From: Streptomyces katrae | GTDB lineage: Bacteria > Actinomycetota > Actinomycetes > Streptomycetales > Streptomycetaceae | DNA: 64,000 nt | Reading direction: 5' to 3' | Assembly (NCBI RefSeq): GCF_002028425.1 | Contig: NZ_CP020042.1 | Location: forward strand, 2,170,001-2,234,000 | In this document: piece after piece, positions 35,268 through 44,090 of the stretch | How positions within the stretch are numbered: position 1 is the stretch's first letter | Layout: each line of letters starts with the position of its first letter | The notes under the pieces: model-generated | What the model was told of the DNA's origin: nothing | Database searches by the model: none | Seen by the model: the letters and a program-made list of their open reading frames with translations, nothing else | Translations under genes and position numbers: made by a program

Positions 35268-35987
35268 TTACCCGAGCCGGGGTCTCGCGCCGAGTACCGC
35301 AGTGCCGACGCGTACATGTGTCGCACCCGCCAGCACGGCCTGTTCCAGGTCGGCGCTCATCCCAGCCGACACCATCGTGGCAGCCGGATGGTCCGCGCGC
35401 AGGCCTGATGACAATTCCATCATCCGCTCGAAGGCCGCCTGTTCGCGCCCCGCGTAGCGACCGGCGAGGGGGGCGACGGTCATGAGACCGTCGATCCGCA
35501 GCCCCGGTGCGGCCGCGACGAGGTCCGCCAACTCGGCCAGCTGCTCGGGTGCGGCACCGCCCCGGGCCCCGCGCTCCCCCGACTCGGCGTCGAGGGCGAT
35601 CTGCACGAGGCAGCCGATCTCCCGCCCGTGCGCCACCGCGGCCGCCGAGAGGGCGGTGACGAGCTTCGGCCGGTCGACCGACTGCACCACGTGCGCGTAT
35701 CCGGCCACGGAACGGACCTTGTTCGTCTGCAACTGGCCCACGAAGTGCCAGTTCAATGACAGATCCGCGCAGGCCGCCGCCTTGGGGGCGGCATCCTGGT
35801 CCCGGTTTTCCGCCACATGACGGACCCCCAGGTCCGCCAGCAGTCGTACGTCGGTCGCGGGGTAGGTCTTGGTGACCACGATGAGGGTCACCTCCTCCCG
35901 CTTCCGGCCCGCCGCCGCACAGGCGGACGCGATCCGCTCCTCCACCCGCGCGAGGTTCTCCGCGAGCTCGGACTTACGATCCGTCAT
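35268..35987 (-). CDS. YggS/PLPBP-family pyridoxal phosphate-binding protein
   Basis: A 239-aa PLP-binding protein (alanine-racemase-like barrel) that keeps vitamin B6 and amino acid pools balanced and has no known catalytic turnover. The PLP lysine is in LIVVTKTYPATDVRLLADLG. The family motif NWHFVGQLQTNK is at about 78-89, and phosphate-binding MVSAGMSADLEQAV and THVRVGTAVLG lie near the end. It sits between sepF and the YlmD-like gene, the usual position in Gram-positive division clusters. The gap to the upstream gene is only 3 nt. Confidence 0.94.
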   Translation of the reverse strand: MTDRKSELAENLARVEERIASACAAAGRKREEVTLIVVTKTYPATDVRLLADLGVRHVAENRDQDAAPKAAACADLSLNWHFVGQLQTNKVRSVAGYAHVVQSVDRPKLVTALSAAAVAHGREIGCLVQIALDAESGERGARGGAAPEQLAELADLVAAAPGLRIDGLMTVAPLAGRYAGREQAAFERMMELSSGLRADHPAATMVSAGMSADLEQAVLAGATHVRVGTAVLGARPRLG

Positions 35988-35990
35988 CAG

Positions 35991-36722
35991 TCAGTCCAAC
36001 CAGACATATCCGGCAAGCCGCCCGGTCACCCGGTCGCGGCGGTACGAGAAGTGGTCCCGCGACTCCAGTGTGCAGACCGGGGAACGGTGGCCTTGCGGCA
36101 CCCCCGCCTCCGCGAGCTGGGCGTGCACCCCGGCGACCACGTCCACGGCCGGCGTCCCCCAGCTGGTCTCGGCCCACGCGGCCGGCACCACCTCGGCGAC
36201 CGCCTCCCGCATCTCGGCCGGCACCTCGTAGCAGCGCCCGCAGACGGCGGGTCCGGTACGGGCGACGATCCGCGCGGGGTCGGCGCCGAGGGCGGCCATC
36301 GCCTCGACGGCGGCGGGCACCACCCCGGCGACCAGCCCGGGCCGCCCGGCGTGGGCGGCCGCGGCGACCCCGGCCACGGGGTCGGCCAGCAGCACGGGGG
36401 TGCAGTCGGCGGTGAGCACGGCGAGGGCGAGCCCCCGGCGGGCGGTCACCACCGCGTCCACCGACGGGATGTCGGCGGCGGCGCCCCAGGGGCCGTCGAC
36501 CACGGCCACGTCCCGTCCGTGCACCTGGTTCATCCAGACCACCAGGTCCGGGTCGATGCCCAGCTCCTTCGCGGCGGCCGCCCGGTTCGCGCGAACGGCG
36601 GCCGGGTCGTCGCCGACCGCGCCGCCGAGATTGAGCTCCTCGTACGGAACGGCGCTCACCCCGCCCCACCGGTCGGTGAAGGCGAAGTGGGCGCCGCTCT
36701 CGTGATGCTGCTCCAGCGTCAC
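35991..36722 (-). CDS. YlmD/YfiH-family multicopper-like purine nucleoside enzyme
   Basis: A 243-aa protein of the laccase-domain (DUF152) family. Members have been shown to act on purine nucleosides (deaminase, phosphorylase). Metal-ligand motifs are [15 protein letters not shown] (His), [12 protein letters not shown] (Cys) and [14 protein letters not shown] (His), with [13 protein letters not shown] later. The GTG at 36722 overlaps the ftsZ stop (GTGA), which fixes the start. It is co-transcribed with ftsZ. The older name polyphenol oxidase is probably misleading. Confidence 0.92.
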   Translation of the reverse strand: MTLEQHHESGAHFAFTDRWGGVSAVPYEELNLGGAVGDDPAAVRANRAAAAKELGIDPDLVVWMNQVHGRDVAVVDGPWGAAADIPSVDAVVTARRGLALAVLTADCTPVLLADPVAGVAAAAHAGRPGLVAGVVPAAVEAMAALGADPARIVARTGPAVCGRCYEVPAEMREAVAEVVPAAWAETSWGTPAVDVVAGVHAQLAEAGVPQGHRSPVCTLESRDHFSYRRDRVTGRLAGYVWLD

Positions 36723-37921
36723 TTCAAGAAGTCCGGAACGTCCAGCTCTTCGGCCGGGCTGTCCTGGTAGGGCCGGGCCGTGGGGACCTGCGGCGGGGCG
36801 GGCGCCGGCTCGACCGGGATCTCGACCGGGGCCGGGGGCTCCTCGCGCGGGGTCACGGTGCCGAGTCCGCCGAAGGCCGGGCGGACCGGCTCGGGCGCGC
36901 GGACCGGCGCGGGGGCCGGCTCCTCGCGCTTGGTGGACGCCGCGCCGATCACGTTGTCCCGGCGGGCCGGGGGCTGGCCGCCGTCGAAGCCGGCCGCGAT
37001 GACCGTGACGCGGACCTCGTCGCCGAGGGCGTCGTCGATGACGGCGCCGAAGATGATGTTCGCCTCGGGGTGCGCGGCCTCGCTCACCAGCTGCGCGGCC
37101 TCGTTGATCTCGAAGAGACCGAGGTCCGAGCCGCCGGAGATGGAGAGCAGCACGCCGCGGGCGCCGTCGATGGACGCCTCCAGCAGCGGCGAGGAGATCG
37201 CCATCTCGGCCGCGGCCACGGCGCGGTCGTCGCCGCGGGCGGAGCCGATGCCCATCAGGGCCGAGCCGGCCTCGGACATCACGGACTTGACGTCGGCGAA
37301 GTCGAGGTTGATCAGACCCGGGGTGGTGATCAGGTCGGTGATGCCCTGGACGCCGCTGAGCAGGACCTGGTCGGCCGACTTGAAGGCGTCGAGCACCGAC
37401 ACCTGGCGGTCCGAGATGGACAGCAGGCGGTCGTTGGGGATGACGATGAGGGTGTCGACCTCTTCGCGGAGCTCGGCGATGCCGTCCTCCGCCTGGTTCG
37501 CGCGGCGCCGGCCCTCGAAGGTGAACGGGCGGGTGACCACACCGATCGTCAGGGCGCCCAGCGAGCGCGCGATGTTGGCGACGACGGGCGCGCCGCCCGT
37601 GCCGGTGCCGCCGCCCTCGCCGGCGGTCACGAAGACCATGTCGGCCCCCTTGAGGACCTCCTCGATCTCCTCGCGGTGGTCCTCTGCCGCCTTGCGGCCG
37701 ACGGCCGGGTTGGCTCCGGCGCCGAGGCCCCGGGTGAGTTCGCGGCCGACGTCGAGCTTGACGTCGGCGTCGCTCATCAACAGCGCCTGGGCGTCGGTGT
37801 TGATGGCGATGAACTCGACGCCCTTGAGACCGACCTCGATCATTCGGTTGATGGCATTGACACCACCGCCGCCGACACCGATGACCTTGATGACTGCGAG
37901 GTAGTTCTGCGGTGCTGCCAC
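36719..37921 (-). CDS. ftsZ: Cell division GTPase FtsZ
   Basis: The 400-aa bacterial tubulin that polymerises into Z-ladders during sporulation septation. Motifs are [13 protein letters not shown] (15-27), the tubulin signature GGGTGTG (103-109), and the T7 synergy loop [10 protein letters not shown] Pro-rich linker (about 315-390) precedes the C-terminal tail DVPDFLK, which binds SepF and other partners. ATG 37921 was chosen by alignment. About 280 nt upstream hold candidate promoters with an operator-like palindrome. Confidence 0.98.
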   Translation of the reverse strand: MAAPQNYLAVIKVIGVGGGGVNAINRMIEVGLKGVEFIAINTDAQALLMSDADVKLDVGRELTRGLGAGANPAVGRKAAEDHREEIEEVLKGADMVFVTAGEGGGTGTGGAPVVANIARSLGALTIGVVTRPFTFEGRRRANQAEDGIAELREEVDTLIVIPNDRLLSISDRQVSVLDAFKSADQVLLSGVQGITDLITTPGLINLDFADVKSVMSEAGSALMGIGSARGDDRAVAAAEMAISSPLLEASIDGARGVLLSISGGSDLGLFEINEAAQLVSEAAHPEANIIFGAVIDDALGDEVRVTVIAAGFDGGQPPARRDNVIGAASTKREEPAPAPVRAPEPVRPAFGGLGTVTPREEPPAPVEIPVEPAPAPPQVPTARPYQDSPAEELDVPDFLK

Positions 37922-38025
37922 GTCGAAGGCCTCTCGCCTCGAGTTACGTGTCGCCGCCTCGCGGGCCTGCGGTGCGACGACTGATGCCGAAATGTGGGAC
38001 GGTCCGTACGCGCCGACCCGAACCC

Positions 38026-38046
38026 TAACCCTGAAGTTTAGGGTTA
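38026..38046 (-). promoter_or_regulatory. Inverted repeat TAACCCT-N7-AGGGTTA in the ftsZ leader
   Basis: Perfect 7-bp arms at 38026-38032 and 38040-38046. An extra AACCCT directly next to it makes AACCCTAACCCT (38021-38032). A TAAACT -10-like hexamer (minus strand) lies in the spacer at 38035-38040. It could be an operator or an RNA hairpin in the ftsZ leader. Confidence 0.45.
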
Positions 38047-38081
38047 TGGATGTGCCTGTTCCTTGGACTCTTCCGAACAGG

Positions 38082-38120
38082 ACACTAAGTCGACAAGTAG
38101 CGCGTGTTCAACGAACACGC
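38082..38120 (-). promoter_or_regulatory. Candidate regulated ftsZ promoter with 8-bp-arm palindrome over the -35
   Basis: On the minus strand, -35 TTGAAC (38106-38111) and -10 TAGTGT (38082-38087) are 18 nt apart. The -35 lies inside a perfect palindrome GCGTGTTC-AAC-GAACACGC (38102-38120). The -10 overlaps GGACAC (38080-38085), which contains the GACAC core bound by the sporulation regulator WhiA. S. coelicolor ftsZ is known to have a sporulation-specific promoter in this interval. Equating the two is inference. Confidence 0.5.
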
Positions 38121-38201
38121 CGAACCTCCCGTTTTTCTTTTCACCCTATGTGATCACCCGTATCGGTGGCCAACCAGGGTGCGTCGGGCCTCGACCCGAC
38201 G

Positions 38202-39041
38202 TCAACTCCCGGACACCGCGGGGGCGGTGGGGACGCTCACGTCGAAGTGGTCGGCCTTGGGCGCGGCCTTCAGCAGGGCGGTCAGCGCCCGGCCTTTGGC
38301 CTCACCCAGGTCGCCGCTCCCCCACACCACGGAGCGGCCCTTCGTCAGTTCCAGTACGACCGAGTCGAACGACCGTACCTTGACCTGCAACGTCTCCTTC
38401 GCGACTGCGTCGGGAAGGCCCCCCGCGATGCCCACCGCCTCCCGCAGCAACCGCTCCTCGTCGAAGCGGCGGGCGCTCGGCGAGCGTTCCGCGGCCATTT
38501 CGAGGAGCGGAACGCCGGCGGGTGCTTTCGCAACGGTGTCGAACCGCACACCCTTCGCGTCCACTTCGACGAAGTCCGCGCCCTTTTTGATGAGCAGCAC
38601 CGGTTTGCGCTCCGTCACCTTCAGCCCGATCCCGTGCGGCCAGGCCCGCACCACATCGACCGAATCGATGCGGGACAGCCGGCCGCGCACCCGGCTCGCG
38701 ATCTCGTCGGTGTCGACGCTCACCAGGGGCGCGCCGACGGGCACGGCCGCGGCGGAGAGGACCTGTTCGGCGGTGAGCACCTCGGTGCCGGAGGCCGTGA
38801 CCTTCTCGACGCGCAGCCAGGAGGATCCGTAGAGGGCCCAGGTGACGCCCCCGGCGAGGAGCGCCACGGCGGCGAGGGTCACCAGCAGGCGGACCCGGCG
38901 CGGTCTCCCGCCGCCGGACCCGCGCGGGCCGGTGCCCTTGGGCGACTTGGGCGGCCGGGGCGGTTTGGGCACGCCCGCACCCTTTCCGCCCCCGCCCGCC
39001 CGGCCGGACGCCCCGCGTCGTGCCGTCGTCGCTCCGGCCAC
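38202..39041 (-). CDS. ftsQ: Divisome protein FtsQ
   Basis: A 279-aa bitopic membrane protein. The N-terminal cytoplasmic part (1-50) is Gly/Pro/Arg-rich, and the membrane helix is about 52-71 (LLVTLAAVALLAGGVTWALY). The POTRA domain begins WLRVEKVTASGTEVLTAEQVLSAAAV, and the beta domain includes GIGLKVTERKPVLLIKKG. FtsQ links FtsL (and FtsB-like partners) to the divisome. The GTG at 39041 has AGGAGG 7 nt upstream, and the much longer upstream frame shadows murG. It ends 280 nt before ftsZ. Confidence 0.94.
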   Translation of the reverse strand: MAGATTARRGASGRAGGGGKGAGVPKPPRPPKSPKGTGPRGSGGGRPRRVRLLVTLAAVALLAGGVTWALYGSSWLRVEKVTASGTEVLTAEQVLSAAAVPVGAPLVSVDTDEIASRVRGRLSRIDSVDVVRAWPHGIGLKVTERKPVLLIKKGADFVEVDAKGVRFDTVAKAPAGVPLLEMAAERSPSARRFDEERLLREAVGIAGGLPDAVAKETLQVKVRSFDSVVLELTKGRSVVWGSGDLGEAKGRALTALLKAAPKADHFDVSVPTAPAVSGS

Positions 39042-39064
39042 TCCTGTGCCTCCTGGGTCGGCGG

Positions 39065-40156
39065 TTACCCGCGTGCGGCCGCGATCGCCTCGTGGACGAG
39101 GCCGACGAGGAGCTCGTCGGCGTCCCGGCGGCCGAACTCGGCGGCGGCGCGGGACATCTCGTACAGGCGGTGCGGATCGGACAGCACCGGCAGGACCTGG
39201 CCGAGCACCCAGTCGGGCGTCAGTTCCGCGTCGTCGACGAGGAGGCCGCCGCCGGCCTTGACCACCGGCTGGGCGTTGAGCCGCTGTTCGCCGTTGCCGA
39301 CGGGCAGCGGTACGTAGGCGGCCGGCAGTCCGACGGCGGCGAGTTCGGCGACGGTCATCGCGCCCGCGCGGCACAGCATCATGTCGGCGGCGGCGTACGC
39401 GAGGTCCATCCGGTCCACGTACGGTACCGGGACATAGGGCGGCATCCCGGGCATGTTGTCGACACGCGGCAGTTCGTTCTTCGGGCCGACCGCGTGCAGG
39501 ATCTGGATCCCGGAGCGCTGGAGCGTCGGCGCGACCTGCTGGATGGTCTCGTTGAGCCGGCGCGCGCCCTGGGAGCCGCCCGAGACCAGCAGCGTGGGCA
39601 GGTTGGGGTCGAGGCCGAAGGCGGCCCGCGCCTCGGGGCGGACGGCGGCGCGGTCGAGGGTGGAGATGGAGCGGCGCAGCGGGATGCCCACGTAGCGGGC
39701 GCCGCGGAGCTTGCTGTCGGGGGTGGAGACGGCGACGGCGTGGGCGTAGCGGGAGCCGATCTTGTTGGCCAGTCCGGGCCGGGCGTTGGCCTCGTGGACG
39801 ATGATCGGCACCCCGAGCCGCTTGGCGGCGAGGTAGCCGGGCAGGGCCACGTAGCCACCGAAGCCGACGACCACGTCGGCCTTGGTGCGGACCAGGATCT
39901 CCTCGGCGGCCTTGATGGTGCCGCGCAGCCGTCCGGGGACGGTGATCAGCTCCGGGGTGGGTTTGCGGGGCAGCGGTACGGCGGGGATCAGGCCCAGCTC
40001 GTAGCCGCGTTCGGGCACGAGGCGGGTCTCGAGGCCGCGCTCCGTACCGAGGGCGGTGATGCCCACGGTCGGGTCCTGCCTGCGCAGGGCGTCCGCGAGG
40101 GCCAGCGCCGGCTCGATGTGGCCGGCGGTCCCCCCACCGGCGAGTACGACATGCAC
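39065..40156 (-). CDS. murG: UDP-GlcNAc:lipid I transferase MurG
   Basis: A 363-aa GT-B glycosyltransferase that adds GlcNAc to lipid I to make lipid II at the inner membrane face. The N-terminal glycine loop GGGTAGHI (7-14) and the second loop [13 protein letters not shown] (about 94-106) are present. The nucleotide-sugar motif [13 protein letters not shown] and the C-terminal [23 protein letters not shown] complete the signature. The start is GTG 40156, 6 nt after the ftsW stop. Confidence 0.97.
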   Translation of the reverse strand: MHVVLAGGGTAGHIEPALALADALRRQDPTVGITALGTERGLETRLVPERGYELGLIPAVPLPRKPTPELITVPGRLRGTIKAAEEILVRTKADVVVGFGGYVALPGYLAAKRLGVPIIVHEANARPGLANKIGSRYAHAVAVSTPDSKLRGARYVGIPLRRSISTLDRAAVRPEARAAFGLDPNLPTLLVSGGSQGARRLNETIQQVAPTLQRSGIQILHAVGPKNELPRVDNMPGMPPYVPVPYVDRMDLAYAAADMMLCRAGAMTVAELAAVGLPAAYVPLPVGNGEQRLNAQPVVKAGGGLLVDDAELTPDWVLGQVLPVLSDPHRLYEMSRAAAEFGRRDADELLVGLVHEAIAAARG

Positions 40157-40162
40157 CGAAAT

Positions 40163-41524
40163 TCACCGCTCTCCGGACGGACGCCTCTTGACGCGCCGTC
40201 TCATCGACTTCCATATCGGCCCGCTCCGCCGCCAGCCGGCTCCCGGCTGTCGCATCGCGAGCGCCGCGCGCGCCGCCGGCTCCTCCCGCGCGAACGCGAT
40301 GAGCAGGCCGACCGCGAACATGGTCGGCAGCAGGGCGGACCCCCCGTAGGAGAACAGCGGGAGGGGCACCCCTGCGATCGGCAGCAGACCGAGCACCGCA
40401 CCGATGTTGATCACGGCCTGGGCCGTGATCCAGGTGGTCACGCCTCCCGCGGCATACCGTACGAAGGAGTCCTCCGTGCGTCCGGCCACGCGGATACCCG
40501 CATAGCCTAGGGCCGCGAACAGGGCGAGCACCGACAGCGTCCCCGCCAGGCCCAGTTCCTCACCGGTGATGGCAAAGATGAAGTCGGTATGGGCTTCGGG
40601 CAGTTGCCCCCATTTTTCCACACTCGCCCCGAGACCGGAACCGAACCATCCGCCGGATGCGAGGGCGTAGATCCCGTGGACGCCCTGCCAGCAGAGGTCG
40701 TTCTTGCCCGGGTCCGTGGCCCCGAGGCAGGCGAGCCGGTCCATGCGGTGCGGGCTGGTCCTGATGAGCAGTGCGACGATCACACCCGCGAAGAGGAGCA
40801 CGCACGCGAACATCCGCGTCGGCGCCCCGGCGAGCCACAACAGGCCGAACAGGACGGCTCCGAGGATCATCGCGGTGCCCATGTCCCCGCCGAGCATGAT
40901 CAGCCCGAGCAGCAGGAAGGCGACCGGGACCAGCGGCACCAGCAGGTGCTTCCACTGGGTCAGCAGGCCCTTGTCCCCCTTGCGGGCCAGCAGGTCGGCG
41001 CCCCACAGGATCAGCGCCAGCTTGCCGAACTCGCTGGGCTGGAGCATGAACGGGCCGCCCAGGGAGATCCAGTTCTGGTTGCCGTTGATGGAGACCCCTA
41101 TCCCGGGGACCTGGACCAGGACCATCAGGAACAGGGTGCCCGCGAGCACCGGGTAGGACAGGGCGCGGTGCAGTTTGACCGGCATGCGGGAGGCGGCGAA
41201 CAGCAGGACGCCGCCGATGGCGGCGGCCAGGAACTGCTTCTTGAAGAAGTAGGCGTCCCCCAGGCCCAGCTGGAGGGCCTTGATCATGGACGCCGAGTAG
41301 ACCATCACCAGGCCGAGCACGGTGATGAGCAAGGAGCTGCCGAAAATCAGGTAATACGCCGTGAGCGGGCGGTCCCAGGCCTTCGTCAACTGCCGCCGCG
41401 TACGCCTGAGCCGCTCCAGCGGCCCGCGCCGGGCGGGCCGCCCGGAACCGGCGGCGGGACGTTTGCGGCCCTGCGCCTTGACGGCGGAGGGCCGCCGTCC
41501 CGGCAGCATCTGTTTGGCCGGCAT
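40163..41524 (-). CDS. ftsW: SEDS-family peptidoglycan glycosyltransferase FtsW
   Basis: A 453-aa polytopic membrane enzyme that polymerises lipid II at the septum together with FtsI. About ten membrane helices are visible. SEDS motifs include LGLVMVYSAS, NGNQNWISLGGPFMLQPSEFGKLALI (given in part; it holds the PSEFxK motif) and HTDFIFAITGEELGL, plus GVPLPLFSYGGSALL near the end. The Arg/Pro-rich N-terminus is cytoplasmic. ATG 41524 was chosen; GAGGGGAAG precedes it. The gap to murD is 68 nt. Confidence 0.95.
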   Translation of the reverse strand: MPAKQMLPGRRPSAVKAQGRKRPAAGSGRPARRGPLERLRRTRRQLTKAWDRPLTAYYLIFGSSLLITVLGLVMVYSASMIKALQLGLGDAYFFKKQFLAAAIGGVLLFAASRMPVKLHRALSYPVLAGTLFLMVLVQVPGIGVSINGNQNWISLGGPFMLQPSEFGKLALILWGADLLARKGDKGLLTQWKHLLVPLVPVAFLLLGLIMLGGDMGTAMILGAVLFGLLWLAGAPTRMFACVLLFAGVIVALLIRTSPHRMDRLACLGATDPGKNDLCWQGVHGIYALASGGWFGSGLGASVEKWGQLPEAHTDFIFAITGEELGLAGTLSVLALFAALGYAGIRVAGRTEDSFVRYAAGGVTTWITAQAVINIGAVLGLLPIAGVPLPLFSYGGSALLPTMFAVGLLIAFAREEPAARAALAMRQPGAGWRRSGPIWKSMRRRVKRRPSGER

Positions 41525-41592
41525 CTGTGATCTTCCCCTCCACTCGTACGGGGCGAGCAGCCGGCCGGAGGGAACCTGGGGGGCGCCCTCGG

Positions 41593-43023
41593 CTAGGCCG
41601 TGTCCGTGGCGCTCCCGGAGGCGAGTTCGCGCACCGCGTCGGCGAACGCGTCGCCCCGCTTGTTGTAGTTCGCGAACATGTCCATCGAGGCGCACGCGGG
41701 CGCCAGGAGGACGGTGTCTCCGGGTTCCGCGAGCCGGGCCGCTTCCCGGACCGCTGCGAGCATCGCCCCAGTGTCGGTCCGTTCGAGGTCGGTCACCGGG
41801 ACCTCGGGCGCGTGTCGCGCCAGTGCCTCGGCGATCAGCGCCCGGTCGGCGCCCATCAGCACGACGCCGCGCAGCCGCTTCGCGGACTTCTGCACGAGCT
41901 CGTCGAAGGTGGCGCCCTTGGCGAGGCCGCCGGCGATCCAGACGACCGGCTCGAAGGCCGCCAGGGAGGCTTCGGCCGCGTGGGTGTTGGTGGCCTTGGA
42001 GTCGTCGACGTAGCGGACCCCGTCGACCTCGTCCACGTACGCCACGCGGTGCGCGTCGGGGCGGAAGTCGCGCAGGCCGTCGCGGACGGCGCGCGGCTCG
42101 ACGCCGAAGGCGCGGGCCAGGGCGGCCGCGGCGAGGGCGTTGGCGATGTTGTGCGGGGCGGGCGGGTTGACGTCGTCGACGTGCGCCAGCTCCTGCGCGT
42201 TCTTCTGCCGGTTCTGCACGAACGCCCGGTCGACGAGGATCCCGTCGACCACGCCGAGCATGGAGGGGCCGGGGGCGCCGAGGGTGAAGCCGATGGCGCG
42301 GCAGCCCTCCTCGACGTCGGCCTCCTCGACCAGCCGCTCGGTGGCCGGGTCGGCGACGTTGTAGACGCAGGCGACGGTGTTGCCCTCGTAGATGCGGCCC
42401 TTGTCGGCGGCGTACGCCTCCATGGAGCCGTGCCAGTCGAGGTGGTCCGGGGCCAGGTTGAGGACGGCCGCCGAGTGGGCGCGTACGGAGGGCGCCCAGT
42501 GGAGCTGGTAGCTGGAGAGCTCCACGGCGAGGACGTCGTACTGCTCCTCGCCGGTCACCACGTCGATGATGGGGGTGCCGATGTTGCCGACGGCGGCGGT
42601 CTTCAGACCGGCCGCCCGCAGGATCGAGGCCAGCATCTGGGTGGTGGTGGTCTTGCCGTTGGTGCCGGTGATCGCCAGCCAGGGGGCGGCGTTCTCGCCG
42701 CGCAGCTGCCAGGCGATCTCGACGTCGCCGACGACGTCCACGCCCGCCGCGGCGGCGGCCGCGAACAGCGGGCTGTCGGGCTTCCAGCCGGGCGAGGTGA
42801 CGACGAGGTCGGTGCCCTCGGGCAGGGTCTCGGCGTCGCCGAGGCGCACGGTGACGCCCTTGGCCTCCGCCTCCAGCTCCGCGGCCCGGGCCCGGTGGCC
42901 CTCGCTGTCGCCGCCGTCGACCACGGTCACGAGCGCGCCGAGGCCGGCCAGGGCGCGGGCGGCGCTGATGCCGCTCACGCCGAGGCCGGCGACGGTGATG
43001 TTCCGGTCCTGCCAGGGGGTCAC
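41593..43023 (-). CDS. murD: UDP-MurNAc-L-Ala:D-Glu ligase MurD
   Basis: A 476-aa Mur ligase that adds D-glutamate. An N-terminal Rossmann-like domain (ITVAGLGVSGISAARALA) is followed by the ATP loop ITGTNGKTTTTQ (118-129). NLAPDHLDWHGSMEAY and the C-terminal VDDSKATNTHAAEASL (binding UMAG and Mg) confirm MurD. The GTG at 43023 overlaps the mraY stop (GTGA). Longer upstream frames shadow mraY. Confidence 0.96.
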   Translation of the reverse strand: MTPWQDRNITVAGLGVSGISAARALAGLGALVTVVDGGDSEGHRARAAELEAEAKGVTVRLGDAETLPEGTDLVVTSPGWKPDSPLFAAAAAAGVDVVGDVEIAWQLRGENAAPWLAITGTNGKTTTTQMLASILRAAGLKTAAVGNIGTPIIDVVTGEEQYDVLAVELSSYQLHWAPSVRAHSAAVLNLAPDHLDWHGSMEAYAADKGRIYEGNTVACVYNVADPATERLVEEADVEEGCRAIGFTLGAPGPSMLGVVDGILVDRAFVQNRQKNAQELAHVDDVNPPAPHNIANALAAAALARAFGVEPRAVRDGLRDFRPDAHRVAYVDEVDGVRYVDDSKATNTHAAEASLAAFEPVVWIAGGLAKGATFDELVQKSAKRLRGVVLMGADRALIAEALARHAPEVPVTDLERTDTGAMLAAVREAARLAEPGDTVLLAPACASMDMFANYNKRGDAFADAVRELASGSATDTA

Positions 43024-44090
43024 TTGTCCGCTGCCCATCCCGCGTAGAAGAGGCCGAGACCCACGATCACGCACATGCCCTGGATGATCCAGAAGCGGAC
43101 CACGACAAGGACTTCTGACCAGCCCTTGAGTTCGAAGTGGTGCTGGAGCGGGGCCATTCGGAAGACTCGCTTGCCGGTCAGCTTGAAGGAGCCGACCTGG
43201 ATGACGACCGACATCGTGATGAGCACGAAGAGGCCGCCGAGGAGGGCCATCAGGAACTCCGTGCGGGAGCAGATGGCCAGACCCGCGAGCGCGCCGCCGA
43301 GCGCGAGCGAGCCGGTGTCGCCCATGAAGATCTTGGCGGGCGAGGTGTTCCACCACAGGAAGCCGAAGCAGGCTCCCATGAGGGCGGAGGCGACGACCGC
43401 GAGGTCCAGCGGGTCGCGGACCTCGAAGCAGGCGTTGGGGTTCGTCAGGGTCACCGCGTTGGCGCAGGACTCCTGGTGCTGCCAGACGCCGATGAAGGTG
43501 TAGGCGCCGAAGACCATCACGGCGGCGCCGGTGGCCAGGCCGTCCAGACCGTCCGTCAGGTTCACGCCGTTGGACATGGCCAGGATCATGAAGAGGGCCC
43601 AGACCACGAACAGCACGGGGCCGATGGCCCAGCCGAAGTCCGTGACGAACGAGAGCTTCGTCGAGGCCGGGGTGAGCCCGCGCGAGTCCTTGAACTGGAG
43701 CGCGAGCACGGCGAAGGCGATGCCGACGATCAGCTGGCCGGCCATCTTGGCCTTGGCCCGCAGACCGAGCGAACGCCGCTTGACGATCTTGATGTAGTCG
43801 TCGAGGTAGCCGACCAGGCCCATGCCGGCCATCAGGAACAGCACCAGCAGGCCCGAGAAGGAGGGCTCCTCGCCGGTGATGACCTTCGTCAGGGCGTACG
43901 CGATGAGGGTGGCCAGGATGAAGGAGATACCGCCCATGGTGGGCGTGCCCTTCTTGCCGGCGTGGCCGCGGGGGCCGTCGTCGCGGATGAACTGGCCGTA
44001 GCCCTTGCGGGCCAGCAGCTTGATCAGCAGCGGGGTGCCGATGACGGTGAGGAACATGCCGATGACACCGGCGAACAGGATCTGCCTCAT
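43020..44090 (-). CDS. mraY: Phospho-MurNAc-pentapeptide translocase MraY
   Basis: A 356-aa ten-helix membrane enzyme that moves phospho-MurNAc-pentapeptide to undecaprenyl phosphate, forming lipid I. Hallmarks are GTPTMGGISFI, the aspartate-rich VGYLDDYIK, NGVNLTDGLDGLA (Mg/substrate) and MGDTGSLALGG. The histidine motif PLQHHFELKGWSE is near the C-terminus. It is the target of nucleoside antibiotics such as tunicamycin. ATG 44090 overlaps the murF stop (ATGA). Confidence 0.97.
   Translation of the reverse strand: MRQILFAGVIGMFLTVIGTPLLIKLLARKGYGQFIRDDGPRGHAGKKGTPTMGGISFILATLIAYALTKVITGEEPSFSGLLVLFLMAGMGLVGYLDDYIKIVKRRSLGLRAKAKMAGQLIVGIAFAVLALQFKDSRGLTPASTKLSFVTDFGWAIGPVLFVVWALFMILAMSNGVNLTDGLDGLATGAAVMVFGAYTFIGVWQHQESCANAVTLTNPNACFEVRDPLDLAVVASALMGACFGFLWWNTSPAKIFMGDTGSLALGGALAGLAICSRTEFLMALLGGLFVLITMSVVIQVGSFKLTGKRVFRMAPLQHHFELKGWSEVLVVVRFWIIQGMCVIVGLGLFYAGWAADK

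Noticed and set aside
38021..38032. AACCCTAACCCT as a telomere-like repeat
   Set aside because: It occurs only as two units, inside the ftsZ leader in a core chromosomal region; Streptomyces telomeres are different palindromic structures at chromosome ends.
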